Source: Andeanibacterium sp035497315
Lineage (GTDB): Bacteria; Pseudomonadota; Alphaproteobacteria; Sphingomonadales; Sphingomonadaceae
Length of the DNA: 55,603 nucleotides
Assembly (NCBI GenBank): GCA_035497315.1
Contig: DATJDU010000045.1
Coordinates: 1 to 55,603 of the forward strand
Reading direction: 5' to 3'
Below, piece by piece: positions 39,389 to 48,716 of the stretch. A model generated the notes under the pieces. That model did no database searches and was not told the DNA's origin. It saw nothing but the letters and a program-made list of their open reading frames with translations. Numbering within the stretch: position 1 is the stretch's first letter; every line of letters starts with the position of its first letter. A program made the position numbers and the translations under genes.

Positions 39389-40294
39389 TCAGAAGCGCTT
39401 GATCGAAAGCACATCGAAGGTCTTCTTCAATACATCTGTCGCGTGATCGTAATCTGCAAGTGCAAGCCCGGCAATCAGAGCATCGACCACACATATTTGC
39501 GCAATCCGGCTTGTCATCGCCTCGGTACGGAAACGCGTTTCCCGTGCCATGGTGAACAGCACGATATCCGCAAAAGCCTGAATCGGCGAGCGGGCAAAAT
39601 TGGTAATTACGATCGTTTTCGCCCCTGTCTCCCGCGCAAGGCGCGTAGCAGCCACTGTCTCATGCGTGGCGCCGCTATGCGAAATAGTGATCGTGGCGAC
39701 ATCCGGATCGCAGCGTGAGGCACTTATCGCCTGAATATGGCTGTCAGTCACTGCCCGCACGTCAAGACCGATGCGCAGCATCCGGTATTGTGCGTCCTCC
39801 GCAATCGGCGCCGAAGAACCGATGCCGTAAATTTCCACCCGCTTGGCGCCGCGCACGGCCGCCACAGCTCGCCCGACCGCATCGGAATCAAGCACTGAAA
39901 GCGTATCACGTAAAGCCTGAATGCCCGAATGGAACACCTTGCGACAAATTGTGTCCATATCGTCATCGCGCTCAAGATCTTCATGGATGAATTGTACTGG
40001 TTGGACGATTTCCTGCGCGAGGCTGAGCTTCATCTGCTGAAACCCCGAGAGACCGATACTGCGGCAGAAATTGATCACGCTGCCCTCGCTCACTCCCGTC
40101 GCCTCGGACAATTCAGTGACGGACATGCCAACTATCTCTTCCGGGCGCTCAAGGATGAACTGGGCAATACGCTGGGCGCTCTTCGCCATATTGGGCTGCG
40201 CTACCCGGATGCGTCCCAACGCGTTCTCAACCGGCCGGTTATCGGCCTGAGACGCCCTGCCCTTTGGCGGCTTGGCTACCTTGCGTAAATTCAT
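39389..40294 (-). CDS. MurR/RpiR-family transcriptional regulator
   Basis: About 301 residues from the ATG at 40294 (MNLRKVAKPP), which has GAGGGGGAAAGG upstream; longer in-frame starts are possible. The N-terminal HTH_6 domain (about 35-110) shows VGMSVTELSEATGVSEGSVINFCRSIG; the C-terminal SIS sugar-phosphate-binding domain (about 130-280) shows RVEIYGIGSSAPIAEDAQYR and ATITISHSGATHETVAATRLA. RpiR proteins sense phosphosugars or other phosphorylated metabolites. It is divergent from the TonB-PhnDCE-phospholipase operon and likely controls it; an imperfect palindrome lies at 40468-40482. Confidence 0.86.
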   Translation of the reverse strand: MNLRKVAKPPKGRASQADNRPVENALGRIRVAQPNMAKSAQRIAQFILERPEEIVGMSVTELSEATGVSEGSVINFCRSIGLSGFQQMKLSLAQEIVQPVQFIHEDLERDDDMDTICRKVFHSGIQALRDTLSVLDSDAVGRAVAAVRGAKRVEIYGIGSSAPIAEDAQYRMLRIGLDVRAVTDSHIQAISASRCDPDVATITISHSGATHETVAATRLARETGAKTIVITNFARSPIQAFADIVLFTMARETRFRTEAMTSRIAQICVVDALIAGLALADYDHATDVLKKTFDVLSIKRF

Positions 40295-40467
40295 CACCTT
40301 TCCCCCTCTTTTTCGATCCGAACCATCATGCACACTCATCAGGAAAACCTCCAGTATTGAGTTCTGCTCAATTTGATGAATGCGTGATTTCTCTCGTTCC
40401 TGCCCTTTCCCAAGCTCTCGAGCCTCAATCATAAATGCGTAAAGCGCACTTTTTATATCACTGGTGA

Positions 40468-40482
40468 ATGAGAATTTTTCAT
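40468..40482. promoter_or_regulatory. Candidate RpiR operator in the 321-bp divergent promoter region
   Basis: ATGA-GAATTTT-TCAT forms an imperfect palindrome in an AT-rich patch of the gap 40295-40615, close to a TTTTTATATCA stretch that may hold promoter elements for the TonB receptor. No other structure is evident in the gap. Confidence 0.35.
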
Positions 40483-40615
40483 CCAAGTGTCACATGCCCC
40501 TCCTAGTGCCCGGCTCACAGGCGATGGTCCGAATCGAACTTTGTGGAGCCTCAGGGTAAACCCGCATCCGATCCGGTCCCTCGCCGAGGCACAAATCCAA
40601 TTCAGGGGACCAGCG

Positions 40616-42778
40616 GTGAAGAAACGCTCTTATCATTCTGTCGCACATATTCTGGCGATGCTGGCAGCATCAGCCACAATGTCGGCTGCACCTGCACAGG
40701 CGACAGAAGCGAAGGCTGAATCCGGTTCAGCCGGCGAAGGTGCCATCATCGTTACGGGCGAGGCTGTGAAGGCTTCGCAGGTTGCCGAAGAAGCCGCCGA
40801 GTTCGGCAATTACGTCCAGATCGTCTCCTCGCGGGAAATCGAAGCAAGCGGCGCCAGCAACTTCGCTGAGCTGGCCCAGTTTCTGATCAAGGGCGCAAAC
40901 GTCGGCTATTCTCCCGATGAAGGCGAATATACCATTCGCCTCGATGGTGGCGGAGACCGCGATACGCTGGTCGTGCTCGATGGTGTACCGCTCTACGATC
41001 GCGGCCCCGCGCTTGAGGAAATTTGGGGCACCACCACCATCGATCCGCACATGATAGACCATGTGGAAGTGTTCCGCGGCGGGAACAGCCTGTTCTTCGG
41101 CTCGAATGGTGGCATCGGCGTGGTCAGCATCAAGACCAAGCGCCCCACCGGCGAGAACAAGGTGGAATTGGGCGCCAGCTACGGTTCGTTCAACTCGCGC
41201 GAATTGTGGGGCAATGCCCAGGCCAAGCTGGACGGCGAAGGCAAGCTGGGCGTCATGGTCTATGGCAGTTCCCAGAATACCGATGGCCCGCGGATCTTCA
41301 ACCCGGCCGATTTCGTGGACAACGTGGCTGCGGCCGGCGGCATCCAGAAATACCCGCTCAACCGCAACAATGTGGGCGTCAAGTTCCGTTATGCCCCCAG
41401 CGACGCTACCGAGATCACCCTCAACGGCCAGTACACGCAGATCGAGTTCCAGGACGCCTTCCCGGACAACGAAACATATTCGCCCAACCGCGTACGTTAC
41501 CCGATCATTGATGGCGGAATTTCGCACCGCTGGTCGGATACGGTGCTGACCGAATTTTCGGCCTATTGGAGCAATCCCAAGCTCAACAATACCGAGACCT
41601 ATGCCGAAATCTGCCGCCAACCCGCGGGCTGCATCAACCCGGATAATGGCAAGCCAGTAGCCTTCGGCAAGGCCACGGGTCATTCGATTCCCTATGCAAA
41701 CAAAGGCTTCGGCGCGGATTCCAAGGTCAGCGGCTTCATGGAATACGGCCTGAACCTGCGGAACACCGTGATGTTGGAAAATGTCGGCGAAGCCGTGTTT
41801 GGCGTGCAGCGCACATCCTATCGCAACGATTCCGATCCGGTCTTCCCGATCAGCCATGACTGGAACACCACCACCGGCGTCTATGCGGACCTGCGCCCTG
41901 TGCTTCCGTTCAGCCCGAATACGGCCATCAGCCTTGCCGGCCGCATGGACTTTTCCAAGGCCTTCGACAGCAAGTTCATCTGGAAGTTCGGCCTGCGCCA
42001 GCCCATCGGCGATTTCTACATCCGCGCCAATGGCGGCACGTCCTACAGCCTGCCCAAGACTAACGAGCTTTACGCGGACAGCGCCACCACCGTCGGCAAT
42101 CCCGATCTGAAGCCGGAAACGACCGAGACTTATAATGGCGCGATCGGCTTCCAGAAGGATATGGGCGGCGCCAATCTGCGGATCGAGGCCGGGCTGTTCC
42201 ACACGGACATCACCAACCGCATCCAGTCCACCTCGGGCCTGACGCCGAACACCTATTACAACAACACTGCCATCACCCAAATCCGCGGCCTTACTGCCGA
42301 TTTCGATCTGGCGATCGGCAAGCAATGGCAAGTCAATCTCGGCTTCACCAAGCAAAGCGCTCACCTCAAGGGTTCGGACAAGCAGATCAACGAAACGCCC
42401 GAATTCATGATCCAGGGCACGCTGAACTGGAACTCGCCTGACCAGCGTTTCCACGTCAGCCTGTTCCCGCGCTACCAGGGACCTGAATGGGCCACGGGTG
42501 GTCTCGGTGGCTCGCTCCGTCACAATTTCGGCAACTACTTCGTCATGAACGGCTCGATTGCCTATTGGGCGGGAGACGATCTACAGCACCGCTTCCAGCT
42601 GCGCCTGGTTAACATTCTCGATGAGAAATATGCCGAACGCTACGGCTACGGCAACCAGCGCTTCAGCGAGGCCTTCGTCCGGGGTGAAATCACCACCAGC
42701 AGCGACGAATATTACTTCGGCTATCCGTTCGAAGGGAAGCCGCGCAGCGTGTTCGTTTCCTACTCCACAACCTTCTGA
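40616..42778 (+). CDS. TonB-dependent receptor of the organophosphorus uptake operon
   Basis: A 720-residue outer-membrane receptor. The start is a GTG at 40616 with AGGGGA seven bases upstream, immediately giving a signal peptide (MKKRSYHSVAH...SAAPAQA). The TonB-box region is AIIVTGEAV; the plug (about 60-185) contains YTIRLDGGGDRDTLVVLDGVPLYD, VEVFRGGNSLFFGSNGGIGVVSIKTKRP, a variant of the usual VLVDGxP/LYG pattern. The barrel ends VFVSYSTTF. It leads the operon with PhnD, PhnC, PhnE and a phospholipase C, so its ligand is probably an organophosphorus compound or headgroup too large for porins. Confidence 0.86.
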   Translation: MKKRSYHSVAHILAMLAASATMSAAPAQATEAKAESGSAGEGAIIVTGEAVKASQVAEEAAEFGNYVQIVSSREIEASGASNFAELAQFLIKGANVGYSPDEGEYTIRLDGGGDRDTLVVLDGVPLYDRGPALEEIWGTTTIDPHMIDHVEVFRGGNSLFFGSNGGIGVVSIKTKRPTGENKVELGASYGSFNSRELWGNAQAKLDGEGKLGVMVYGSSQNTDGPRIFNPADFVDNVAAAGGIQKYPLNRNNVGVKFRYAPSDATEITLNGQYTQIEFQDAFPDNETYSPNRVRYPIIDGGISHRWSDTVLTEFSAYWSNPKLNNTETYAEICRQPAGCINPDNGKPVAFGKATGHSIPYANKGFGADSKVSGFMEYGLNLRNTVMLENVGEAVFGVQRTSYRNDSDPVFPISHDWNTTTGVYADLRPVLPFSPNTAISLAGRMDFSKAFDSKFIWKFGLRQPIGDFYIRANGGTSYSLPKTNELYADSATTVGNPDLKPETTETYNGAIGFQKDMGGANLRIEAGLFHTDITNRIQSTSGLTPNTYYNNTAITQIRGLTADFDLAIGKQWQVNLGFTKQSAHLKGSDKQINETPEFMIQGTLNWNSPDQRFHVSLFPRYQGPEWATGGLGGSLRHNFGNYFVMNGSIAYWAGDDLQHRFQLRLVNILDEKYAERYGYGNQRFSEAFVRGEITTSSDEYYFGYPFEGKPRSVFVSYSTTF

Positions 42779-42786
42779 TGCCCCGC

Positions 42787-42818
42787 GCCGGGCGGAGTGC
42801 CCTCATCCTCCGCCCGGC
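42787..42818 (+). terminator. Strong hairpin between the TonB receptor and phnD
   Basis: Perfect 11-bp arms GCCGGGCGGAG and CTCCGCCCGGC around a 10-base loop start eight bases after the receptor stop; ATCTTTCTG follows. It may partly terminate transcription or stabilise the receptor mRNA, giving more receptor than transporter. Confidence 0.6.
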
Positions 42819-42932
42819 ATCTTTCTGAGGATACCCCACCTTGGGCACAGCGCGCCGCACCGTTTCATTCGCCCGTCATGACGCAGGCCTAGCCGCGCGC
42901 TTGCGCATGCTTTTGCCCAGGAGGACGGGACA

Positions 42933-43865
42933 ATGAAACTGAAGTTCAAGGCAGCTTTGCAGACTTTTGCGGCGCTCGCGCTGATCGGCCTCGCGGCCTG
43001 TTCCAGCAAGGGCGACGAAGCCCGGCAGGAGTCGCTCCACGTACTTCTCATTCCCGCTGATGGCGGCACCGAAAGCGGCACTCTGGCCGATTATCGCCCG
43101 CTGTTCGACGCAGTGGGCAAGAGCGCCGGGATGAGTTTCGACCTCAAGGTTGCGCAATCTTACGGCGCGGTGGTCGAGGCTCTATGCAACGGCAATGCCG
43201 ATGTCGCGTTCGTCGGCCCGGTCACATATCTGCAGGCCAAGGAGCGAGATTGCGCCCAGTTACTCGCCGTAGGTGTGAAGGACGGGCAATCGATTTACTA
43301 CGCCGGACTGTTCGCGAGAAAGGATTCGCCGCTCGAGGCGATTGCCGACCTCAAGGGCAAGGATGTCGCATTCGGCGACATCAACTCCACCTCCTCCTTC
43401 GCCTTTCCGATCGCGATGCTGATCGAGGGCGGAGTCGACCCGGTTAAAGACCTCAAGGCCCTGCGCCTCACCGGCAGCCACGCCAACAGTCTGGCCGCGT
43501 TGATCGAAGGGCGCGTTGATGCGGCCGCCCTTTCTTTCGATTCCTACGACAAGGCCGTGCGCGAAGGCGTTCCGGGCGCGACCGATATAAAGGTGATCGC
43601 CCGCAGCGAGGCGATTCCTTATCCGCCGCTGGTCGTGAACAGCCGCCTGCCCGACGATACCAAGCAGAAACTGCGCGACGCTTTTGAAGGCGTCGCAAAG
43701 GCTCCAGGGATCAAACCCGAGATGATCCGCGGCTATGGTGGCGCCCAGGTTGATGGGTATGACGCTCATTTCCCAGCCGAACGCTTTGACGGTGCCGCAC
43801 GCAAGCTGGCTCTGGTCAGCGAGGAACTGAAGGGCGAAATTCTCAAGAAGGCGTCCGAACGGTGA
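42933..43865 (+). CDS. phnD: PhnD-like periplasmic binding lipoprotein
   Basis: A 310-residue substrate-binding protein of the phosphonate/phosphite/phosphate ABC family. AGGAGGACGGGACA precedes the ATG. The lipobox LAAC (Cys near residue 23) anchors it to the membrane; the PhnD fold is indicated by YRPLFDAVGKSAGMSFDLK, GNADVAFVGPVTYLQ and DINSTSSFAFPIAMLIEGGVD. The STSS segment matches the anion-binding Ser/Thr of the family. It overlaps phnC by four bases. Family members bind phosphonates, phosphite or phosphate esters; the ligand cannot be chosen from sequence. Confidence 0.87.
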   Translation: MKLKFKAALQTFAALALIGLAACSSKGDEARQESLHVLLIPADGGTESGTLADYRPLFDAVGKSAGMSFDLKVAQSYGAVVEALCNGNADVAFVGPVTYLQAKERDCAQLLAVGVKDGQSIYYAGLFARKDSPLEAIADLKGKDVAFGDINSTSSFAFPIAMLIEGGVDPVKDLKALRLTGSHANSLAALIEGRVDAAALSFDSYDKAVREGVPGATDIKVIARSEAIPYPPLVVNSRLPDDTKQKLRDAFEGVAKAPGIKPEMIRGYGGAQVDGYDAHFPAERFDGAARKLALVSEELKGEILKKASER

Positions 43866-44656
43866 GCTCCGGCGGGCTGGATATCCGTTTCGAGCATATC
43901 GGCAAGCGTTGGTCCGATGGGACACAAGCGCTTGGCGGAATCGAGCTTGCGATCCCTGCTGGCCAGTTCTGCGTGCTCCTTGGCCATTCCGGCGCAGGCA
44001 AGTCCACGCTGCTGCGCTGCGTGAACGGGCTGGAGACGCCGAGTGAGGGGCGAGTGCTGATCGGCGGACAGCCCGTGGAGCGCCGCTCGCTCCGCAGCCA
44101 GCGCAGCCGGATCGCCATGGTCCACCAACATTTCGGCCTCGTCCCGCGCTCTAACGCGGCGGCCAATGTGGTGGCAGGCGCAGTCGCCCAATTGCCTCTC
44201 TGGCGGGTGATGACCGGGCTCTACCCCGAGCAACTCAAGCGCAAGGCCTGTGCCCTGCTGGAAGCGGTGGGGCTGGAAGAGATTCACCTACACCGCCGGG
44301 CCGAACGGCTCTCGGGCGGGCAGCAGCAGCGCCTGGGCCTTGCGCGCGCCTTCATGGCCGATCCCGCAATCATCCTGGCGGATGAGCCGGTGGCGAGCCT
44401 TGACCCTTCGCTGGGCCGCGAAGTGCTGGACCTGTTAAAGGCGCAGGCACGCGAACGTGGCGCTACTGTGCTATGCAGCCTGCACCAGCTCGACTTCGCC
44501 CGGACCTATGCCGACCGGATCGTGGCCCTCCATCGCGGGCGGGTGATCTTCGATGGCCCGCCCGAAGCGCTGTGCGAGCGCGACCTTGCCGTGATCTACG
44601 CCAAGTCCGAACCCGCTCCGCCCCTTGAGCCCATCCCGTTCAAGGAGGCGGTATGA
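43862..44656 (+). CDS. phnC: PhnC-like ABC transporter ATPase
   Basis: A 264-residue ATP-binding subunit. It starts at GTG (SSGGLDIRFEHIGKRW). Walker A is GHSGAGKST, the Q-loop region VHQHFGLVPRSNAAANVVAG, the signature LSGGQQQRLGLARAF, Walker B IILADEPVASLD, and the switch His lies in CSLHQLDFA. The spacing and the RSNAAANVVAGA segment are typical of PhnC. It overlaps both neighbours by four bases (phnD before, phnE after), so the three subunits are translated in a coupled way. Confidence 0.9.
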   Translation: MSSGGLDIRFEHIGKRWSDGTQALGGIELAIPAGQFCVLLGHSGAGKSTLLRCVNGLETPSEGRVLIGGQPVERRSLRSQRSRIAMVHQHFGLVPRSNAAANVVAGAVAQLPLWRVMTGLYPEQLKRKACALLEAVGLEEIHLHRRAERLSGGQQQRLGLARAFMADPAIILADEPVASLDPSLGREVLDLLKAQARERGATVLCSLHQLDFARTYADRIVALHRGRVIFDGPPEALCERDLAVIYAKSEPAPPLEPIPFKEAV

Positions 44657-45666
44657 CCTCCAACTCGCTTCGCCAAGGCGCAGCCGCATGGTCATATCCG
44701 CAGCCCTTCGGGGCGAAGGGCGTGCTCATCGTAATCGCTGCGCTGGCGCTGCTGTTCTTCACCGGCCAGCGGGTGGAAGTCGGGCGGATGATCTCCCTCA
44801 CCGGCACTGCCCTGCTTTCGAAGGCGGGCGTGGTTGAGGGCGAGCGCGGCGGCAGGGGGTTGGGCAATGTGATGGACCGGCTCTTTCCGCTGCAGATTTC
44901 CGACCGGCAGGATGTTGCGCGGATTGCGGATTTCGATCCTGAACACTTACCGCCACTGGCGTATGTTGAAGAAATACATGCGCAGGAAGAGGCTCTAAAC
45001 CCGGCCACCCTTCAGCTTGAGAGCCGGCCTGTTACCAAGACCTATCTCGTCCGGCCGCTGGGTTATCTCGGCCACGTGGCGATCAAAACATTGGAAACAA
45101 TGGAGATTGCCCTGTGGGGCACGCTGGTGGGTATAGTTATCGGCCTACCGCTCGCCATGCTGGCCGCGCGCAATATCATGCCGCATGGGCCAGTGCGCTT
45201 CGTCGCCCGCGCGGCGGTGAGCTTTCTGCGCGCGGTGCCCGAGCTGATCAGCGCCCTGTTCCTGGTGATCGCCTATGGCTTCGGGCCGATTGCCGGCTTC
45301 ATGGCGCTGGGCCTCCACGCGGCGAGCGCGCTGGGCAAGTTCTATGCGGACGACATGGAGAACGCCGATCCGCGCCCGCAGGAGGCGCTGGTGGCCATCG
45401 GCGCGGGGCGTCTGGCCATCTGGCGCATGGCCGTGCTGCCGCAGGTGATGCCGCAATTCATCGGCGCGACGCTCTATGTGCTCGACCGCAATGTCCGCAT
45501 GGCCACGGTGATCGGCCTCGTCGGCGGCGGCGGCATCGGGCAGGAGCTGAAGGGCCGCTACGACATGTTCGAATATGGCCATGTCGGCACCATCCTGATC
45601 GCGATCTTCCTTGTCGTCCTCGTGCTGGACCAGGTTTCGGCTCGGCTGCGGCGGCGCTTCCTCTGA
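44653..45666 (+). CDS. phnE: PhnE-like ABC transporter permease
   Basis: A 337-residue inner-membrane permease. One N-terminal helix (about residues 22-37) is followed by an approximately 100-residue extracytoplasmic insert, then the permease core. The core includes TLETMEIALWGTLVGIVIGLPLA, FLRAVPELISALFLVIAYGFGP and the EAA-like loop EALVAIGAGRLAIWRMAVLPQVMPQF, which contacts the ATPase, ending RLRRRFL. The insert makes it longer than many PhnE proteins (about 260-280). It completes a PhnCDE transporter; no C-P lyase (phnG-M) or phosphonatase gene is seen in the window. Confidence 0.88.
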   Translation: MTSNSLRQGAAAWSYPQPFGAKGVLIVIAALALLFFTGQRVEVGRMISLTGTALLSKAGVVEGERGGRGLGNVMDRLFPLQISDRQDVARIADFDPEHLPPLAYVEEIHAQEEALNPATLQLESRPVTKTYLVRPLGYLGHVAIKTLETMEIALWGTLVGIVIGLPLAMLAARNIMPHGPVRFVARAAVSFLRAVPELISALFLVIAYGFGPIAGFMALGLHAASALGKFYADDMENADPRPQEALVAIGAGRLAIWRMAVLPQVMPQFIGATLYVLDRNVRMATVIGLVGGGGIGQELKGRYDMFEYGHVGTILIAIFLVVLVLDQVSARLRRRFL

Positions 45667-45694
45667 TCAATTCACCCAAGCAGGAGATGGTCCC

Positions 45695-47791
45695 GTGAAG
45701 AACAACAGGCGCGATTTTCTCAAAGGCCTCGGCACGCTGGGTGCCGCCAGCGCCTTTCCGCTGAGCATCGAGCGAGCGCTCGCCCTGCCCGCCCGGCGCG
45801 TCACCGGCACTATCAAGGATGTGAAGCACATCGTGATCCTGATGCAGGAGAACCGCAGCTTCGACCATTATTTCGGCACCATGAAGGGCGTGCGCGGCTT
45901 TGGCGACCGGCACACCGTGCCGCTGCCGGGCGGGCGCAGCGTATGGGAACAGTCCAACGGCGCACGCGTGTTGCCGCCTTTCTGGCTGGACACGGAAAAG
46001 ACCAATGCAATGAAGGTGCCCGGCACCCCGCACAGCTTCTCCGATGCGCAGGCGGCGTGGAACCAGGGCAGCTTTGGCCCGTGGCCCAAGTTCAAGACCG
46101 ATTATTCCATGGGCTATTACAAGCGCGGGGACATTCCCTTCCAGTTCGCGCTGGCCGAAGCCTTCACGATTTGCGACGCCTATCACTGCTCCATCACCAC
46201 CGGCACCGATCCCAACCGGATCGTCTTCTGGTCCGGCTCCAATTTCGACCCTGCCGAACAGGCCGCCGGGCGCAATTGCCGCGAGGACAAGTCGGAGCCG
46301 AACAATCTGCGCTGCTGGATCAAGGGTTCGCTGCCGGAACCGGGTTATACCTATGCAGGCAACGATCTGGAATGGCCCACCATCCCGGAAGTGCTGGAAC
46401 AGCATGGGGTGGACTGGCGCATCTATCAGGACCCTAACGACAACTGGACAGGCGCGATGCATGGCGGGCTGGCTTTCAAGGGCTTCCGCAACTGCAAGCC
46501 GGGCGAACCGCTTTACGAGCGCGGGATGAAGCACTGGTCGCTCGAACAGCTGGAGCAGGACGTGCTGGACGGCACCCTGCCCGCCGTATCCTGGGTGCTA
46601 CCACCCAAGGAATGGTCGGAACACCCTTCCGCCTCCACGCCCATCGAAGGCGCAGAATATACCGCGCGCATTCTGGACGCGCTGACCGCCAATCCGGAAG
46701 TCTGGGCCAGCACGGTATTCTTCCAGACTTTCGACGAGAATGACGGGCTGTTCGACCACCTGCCTCCCCCGGCCCCGCCCTCGTATAATCTGGACGGCAC
46801 CTTGGCGGGCAAGGCCACCTTCCCGCTGGACGGCGAATATTTTGACGATCACGAGGATAAATATACCTCGCGGGACGACAATGTGAGCGGCACCGTTCGC
46901 CCCTTCGGCCTGGGCCCGCGCGTGCCGATGTATGTCGTTTCGCCATGGAGCAAGGGCGGTTGGGTCAGTTCGGAAACCTTCGATCACACCTCAGTCGGCC
47001 GCTTCCTCGAAAAGCGCTTCGATCTCACCATCCCGGCAATCAGCCCGTGGCACCGCAAGATGTGCGGCGATCTGACCTCCTGCTTCGATTTCAGCATGGA
47101 AAGCGATGCAGCCTTCCCGCCGCTGCCCGATGCCAGCGGATCGGTTGCCGTACTGGCCGAACATCTCAAGCGGCCCAAGATTCTGCCCCCGCGCACGGCC
47201 GAGGGGCTGTTCCAGGAAGAAGGCCTGCGCCGTGCGCGGCCCCTGCCTTACGTACTGCATGTTGATGCGAAGGCCGCAGGCGACACGATTGCGCTCGGCT
47301 TCGTCAATGAAGGCAAGGTGGGCGCTACCTTCCATGTCTATGACAAGCTCCACCTCGACCGCATCCCGCGCCGCTATTGTGCGGAAGCGGGCAAGTCGCT
47401 GAGCGACGAATGGGCCATCGACCCAAAGCAGGGGGCGGACCTGCTGGTGCTGGGGCCGAACGGCTTCATGCGCTCCTTCACAGCCCGCGCAGGTGCAGCC
47501 CTGCCCGCCTTCACCGCGCGTTACGATGCGGCGGGCCAATCGCTCGGCCTGACGCTGGAAAACACCGCCCAAGGCGATCTTGCCCTCACGCTTGGCAACG
47601 ACCTATATGGCGCCAATCCGCGCAAGCATGTCTCGCTGGCAAAGGGCAAGAAAGCCAATGCTGTCTGGCCTGCTTCGCAAAGCCACGGCTGGTACGATTT
47701 TACCATCGATGCGGAAGGCTGGACCATCCGCCTTGCGGGCAGGATCGAGGATGGCAAACCGGGCTTAAGTGATCCGCTGATGCGGGTTTGA
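45695..47791 (+). CDS. Tat-exported phospholipase C, phosphocholine-specific type
   Basis: A 698-residue PlcH/PlcN-family enzyme from a GTG at 45695 (CAGGAG upstream). NNRRDFLKGLGTLG is a twin-arginine signal. The catalytic phosphoesterase domain (about residues 45-500) shows HIVILMQENRSFDHYFGTMKG, SITTGTDPNRIVFWSG, FFQTFDENDGLFDHLPPP and FDHTSVGRFLEKRF, which supply the metal-binding and nucleophile residues of the AcpA/Plc superfamily. Two small C-terminal beta domains (DUF756-type) follow. It cleaves phosphatidylcholine or sphingomyelin to a phosphorylated headgroup, which could feed the PhnCDE transporter encoded just before. Confidence 0.88.
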   Translation: MKNNRRDFLKGLGTLGAASAFPLSIERALALPARRVTGTIKDVKHIVILMQENRSFDHYFGTMKGVRGFGDRHTVPLPGGRSVWEQSNGARVLPPFWLDTEKTNAMKVPGTPHSFSDAQAAWNQGSFGPWPKFKTDYSMGYYKRGDIPFQFALAEAFTICDAYHCSITTGTDPNRIVFWSGSNFDPAEQAAGRNCREDKSEPNNLRCWIKGSLPEPGYTYAGNDLEWPTIPEVLEQHGVDWRIYQDPNDNWTGAMHGGLAFKGFRNCKPGEPLYERGMKHWSLEQLEQDVLDGTLPAVSWVLPPKEWSEHPSASTPIEGAEYTARILDALTANPEVWASTVFFQTFDENDGLFDHLPPPAPPSYNLDGTLAGKATFPLDGEYFDDHEDKYTSRDDNVSGTVRPFGLGPRVPMYVVSPWSKGGWVSSETFDHTSVGRFLEKRFDLTIPAISPWHRKMCGDLTSCFDFSMESDAAFPPLPDASGSVAVLAEHLKRPKILPPRTAEGLFQEEGLRRARPLPYVLHVDAKAAGDTIALGFVNEGKVGATFHVYDKLHLDRIPRRYCAEAGKSLSDEWAIDPKQGADLLVLGPNGFMRSFTARAGAALPAFTARYDAAGQSLGLTLENTAQGDLALTLGNDLYGANPRKHVSLAKGKKANAVWPASQSHGWYDFTIDAEGWTIRLAGRIEDGKPGLSDPLMRV

Positions 47792-47804
47792 GCAAATGGC
47801 GTAA

Positions 47805-47830
47805 CGGGGGTAGGCTCCGGCCCACCCCCG
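47805..47830. terminator. Bidirectional terminator between the phospholipase and OmpA-like genes
   Basis: CGGGGGT pairs with ACCCCCG, with an additional inner GGC/GCC pair, in the 46-bp gap between the convergent genes. No long T-run is present. Confidence 0.55.
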
Positions 47831-47837
47831 GCATCGC

Positions 47838-48716
47838 TCACAGACCGTCAAGGCCCTTGCTGACCAGGACATTCACCGCAACACGGCGGTTCTGTGCCTT
47901 GCCTTCAACAGTGTCATTGCTTGCCAACGGGTCCGCAGTGGCCATCCCAGTGGGGGTAAGCATGCGATAGGGCTTCCAGCCGCAAGCCTGCTGAAGATAA
48001 TTGACGACGCTGCCTGCCCGCTTTTCGCTAAGCTGCTGGTTGAATTCCAGGCTTCCAGTGGAATCCGTATAACCTACGACAAGCAGCAGCGCGTTATCCA
48101 TTCCCTCGGCCGTGGCTGCTGTGGCGCAGAGATCGTTTTTCGCTTGGGCGGAAAGCACTGCTTTGCCGGTGTCGAAGTTCACATTGGTCGTGCCCTTGAC
48201 ATTATACTGGTCGATATCGCCCATTCGGCCACGCAGCGCTTCGGTTGCCGCAGTCTGCTGGGCAAAGCGCTGGTCAGTGCCGTTATAGATCATCGATGCA
48301 GTCTTGAGATCCTTGTTCTTGAGATCGATCTTGCTTGCCACCAGGCCGCCGTCCCACTGCAATGTCTCTATGGCCACCGGCAGGCCGTTAAGCAGGGCGT
48401 CTGACGCAAGCTTGCTGCGATTGAGGCCCAGGAAGCCCCCGCTGGCACGGATCTTCGTATCGTCACTGATGGCGACATTCGTGCGGGTGCCATCGGCGGT
48501 TGTGACTTGAATCCTGTCACCGCTGCGCGCGGAGATGATGCCTGCGATCTCAGGACCTGCGGTCATCTCGGTCGCATCGGGCAGGCGCGCTTCATATACG
48601 GTGGTCAGGACATCGCCTTCGGACGAGTCCAACTCCTGAGCAGACAGGCCCGACGCCGGAACGGCAGCCGTGGCGAGCAGGAACAGAACTCCCGGACTTC
48701 TGAATACGATGCTCAT
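47838..48716 (-). CDS. OmpA-domain outer-membrane/periplasmic protein
   Basis: A 292-residue exported protein; AAGGAG lies seven bases before the ATG and the signal peptide ends GLSAQ. Residues about 55-135 form a small beta domain (ITARSGDRIQVTTADGTRTNVAISDDTKIRA-like, similar to DUF5666 or barrel-like folds). The C-terminal OmpA domain (about 175-285) has NFDTGKAVLSAQAKNDL, VVGYTDSTGSLEFNQQLSEKRA and NRRVAVNVL, including the Asp and Arg that bind diaminopimelate of peptidoglycan. It is a cell-envelope tether or sensor; no operon partner is evident. Confidence 0.83.
   Translation of the reverse strand: MSIVFRSPGVLFLLATAAVPASGLSAQELDSSEGDVLTTVYEARLPDATEMTAGPEIAGIISARSGDRIQVTTADGTRTNVAISDDTKIRASGGFLGLNRSKLASDALLNGLPVAIETLQWDGGLVASKIDLKNKDLKTASMIYNGTDQRFAQQTAATEALRGRMGDIDQYNVKGTTNVNFDTGKAVLSAQAKNDLCATAATAEGMDNALLLVVGYTDSTGSLEFNQQLSEKRAGSVVNYLQQACGWKPYRMLTPTGMATADPLASNDTVEGKAQNRRVAVNVLVSKGLDGL

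Noticed and set aside
40727..42523. 598-codon minus-strand frame inside the TonB receptor at 40616-42778
   Set aside because: Antisense shadow; the plus-strand frame has signal peptide, TonB box, plug and barrel end.
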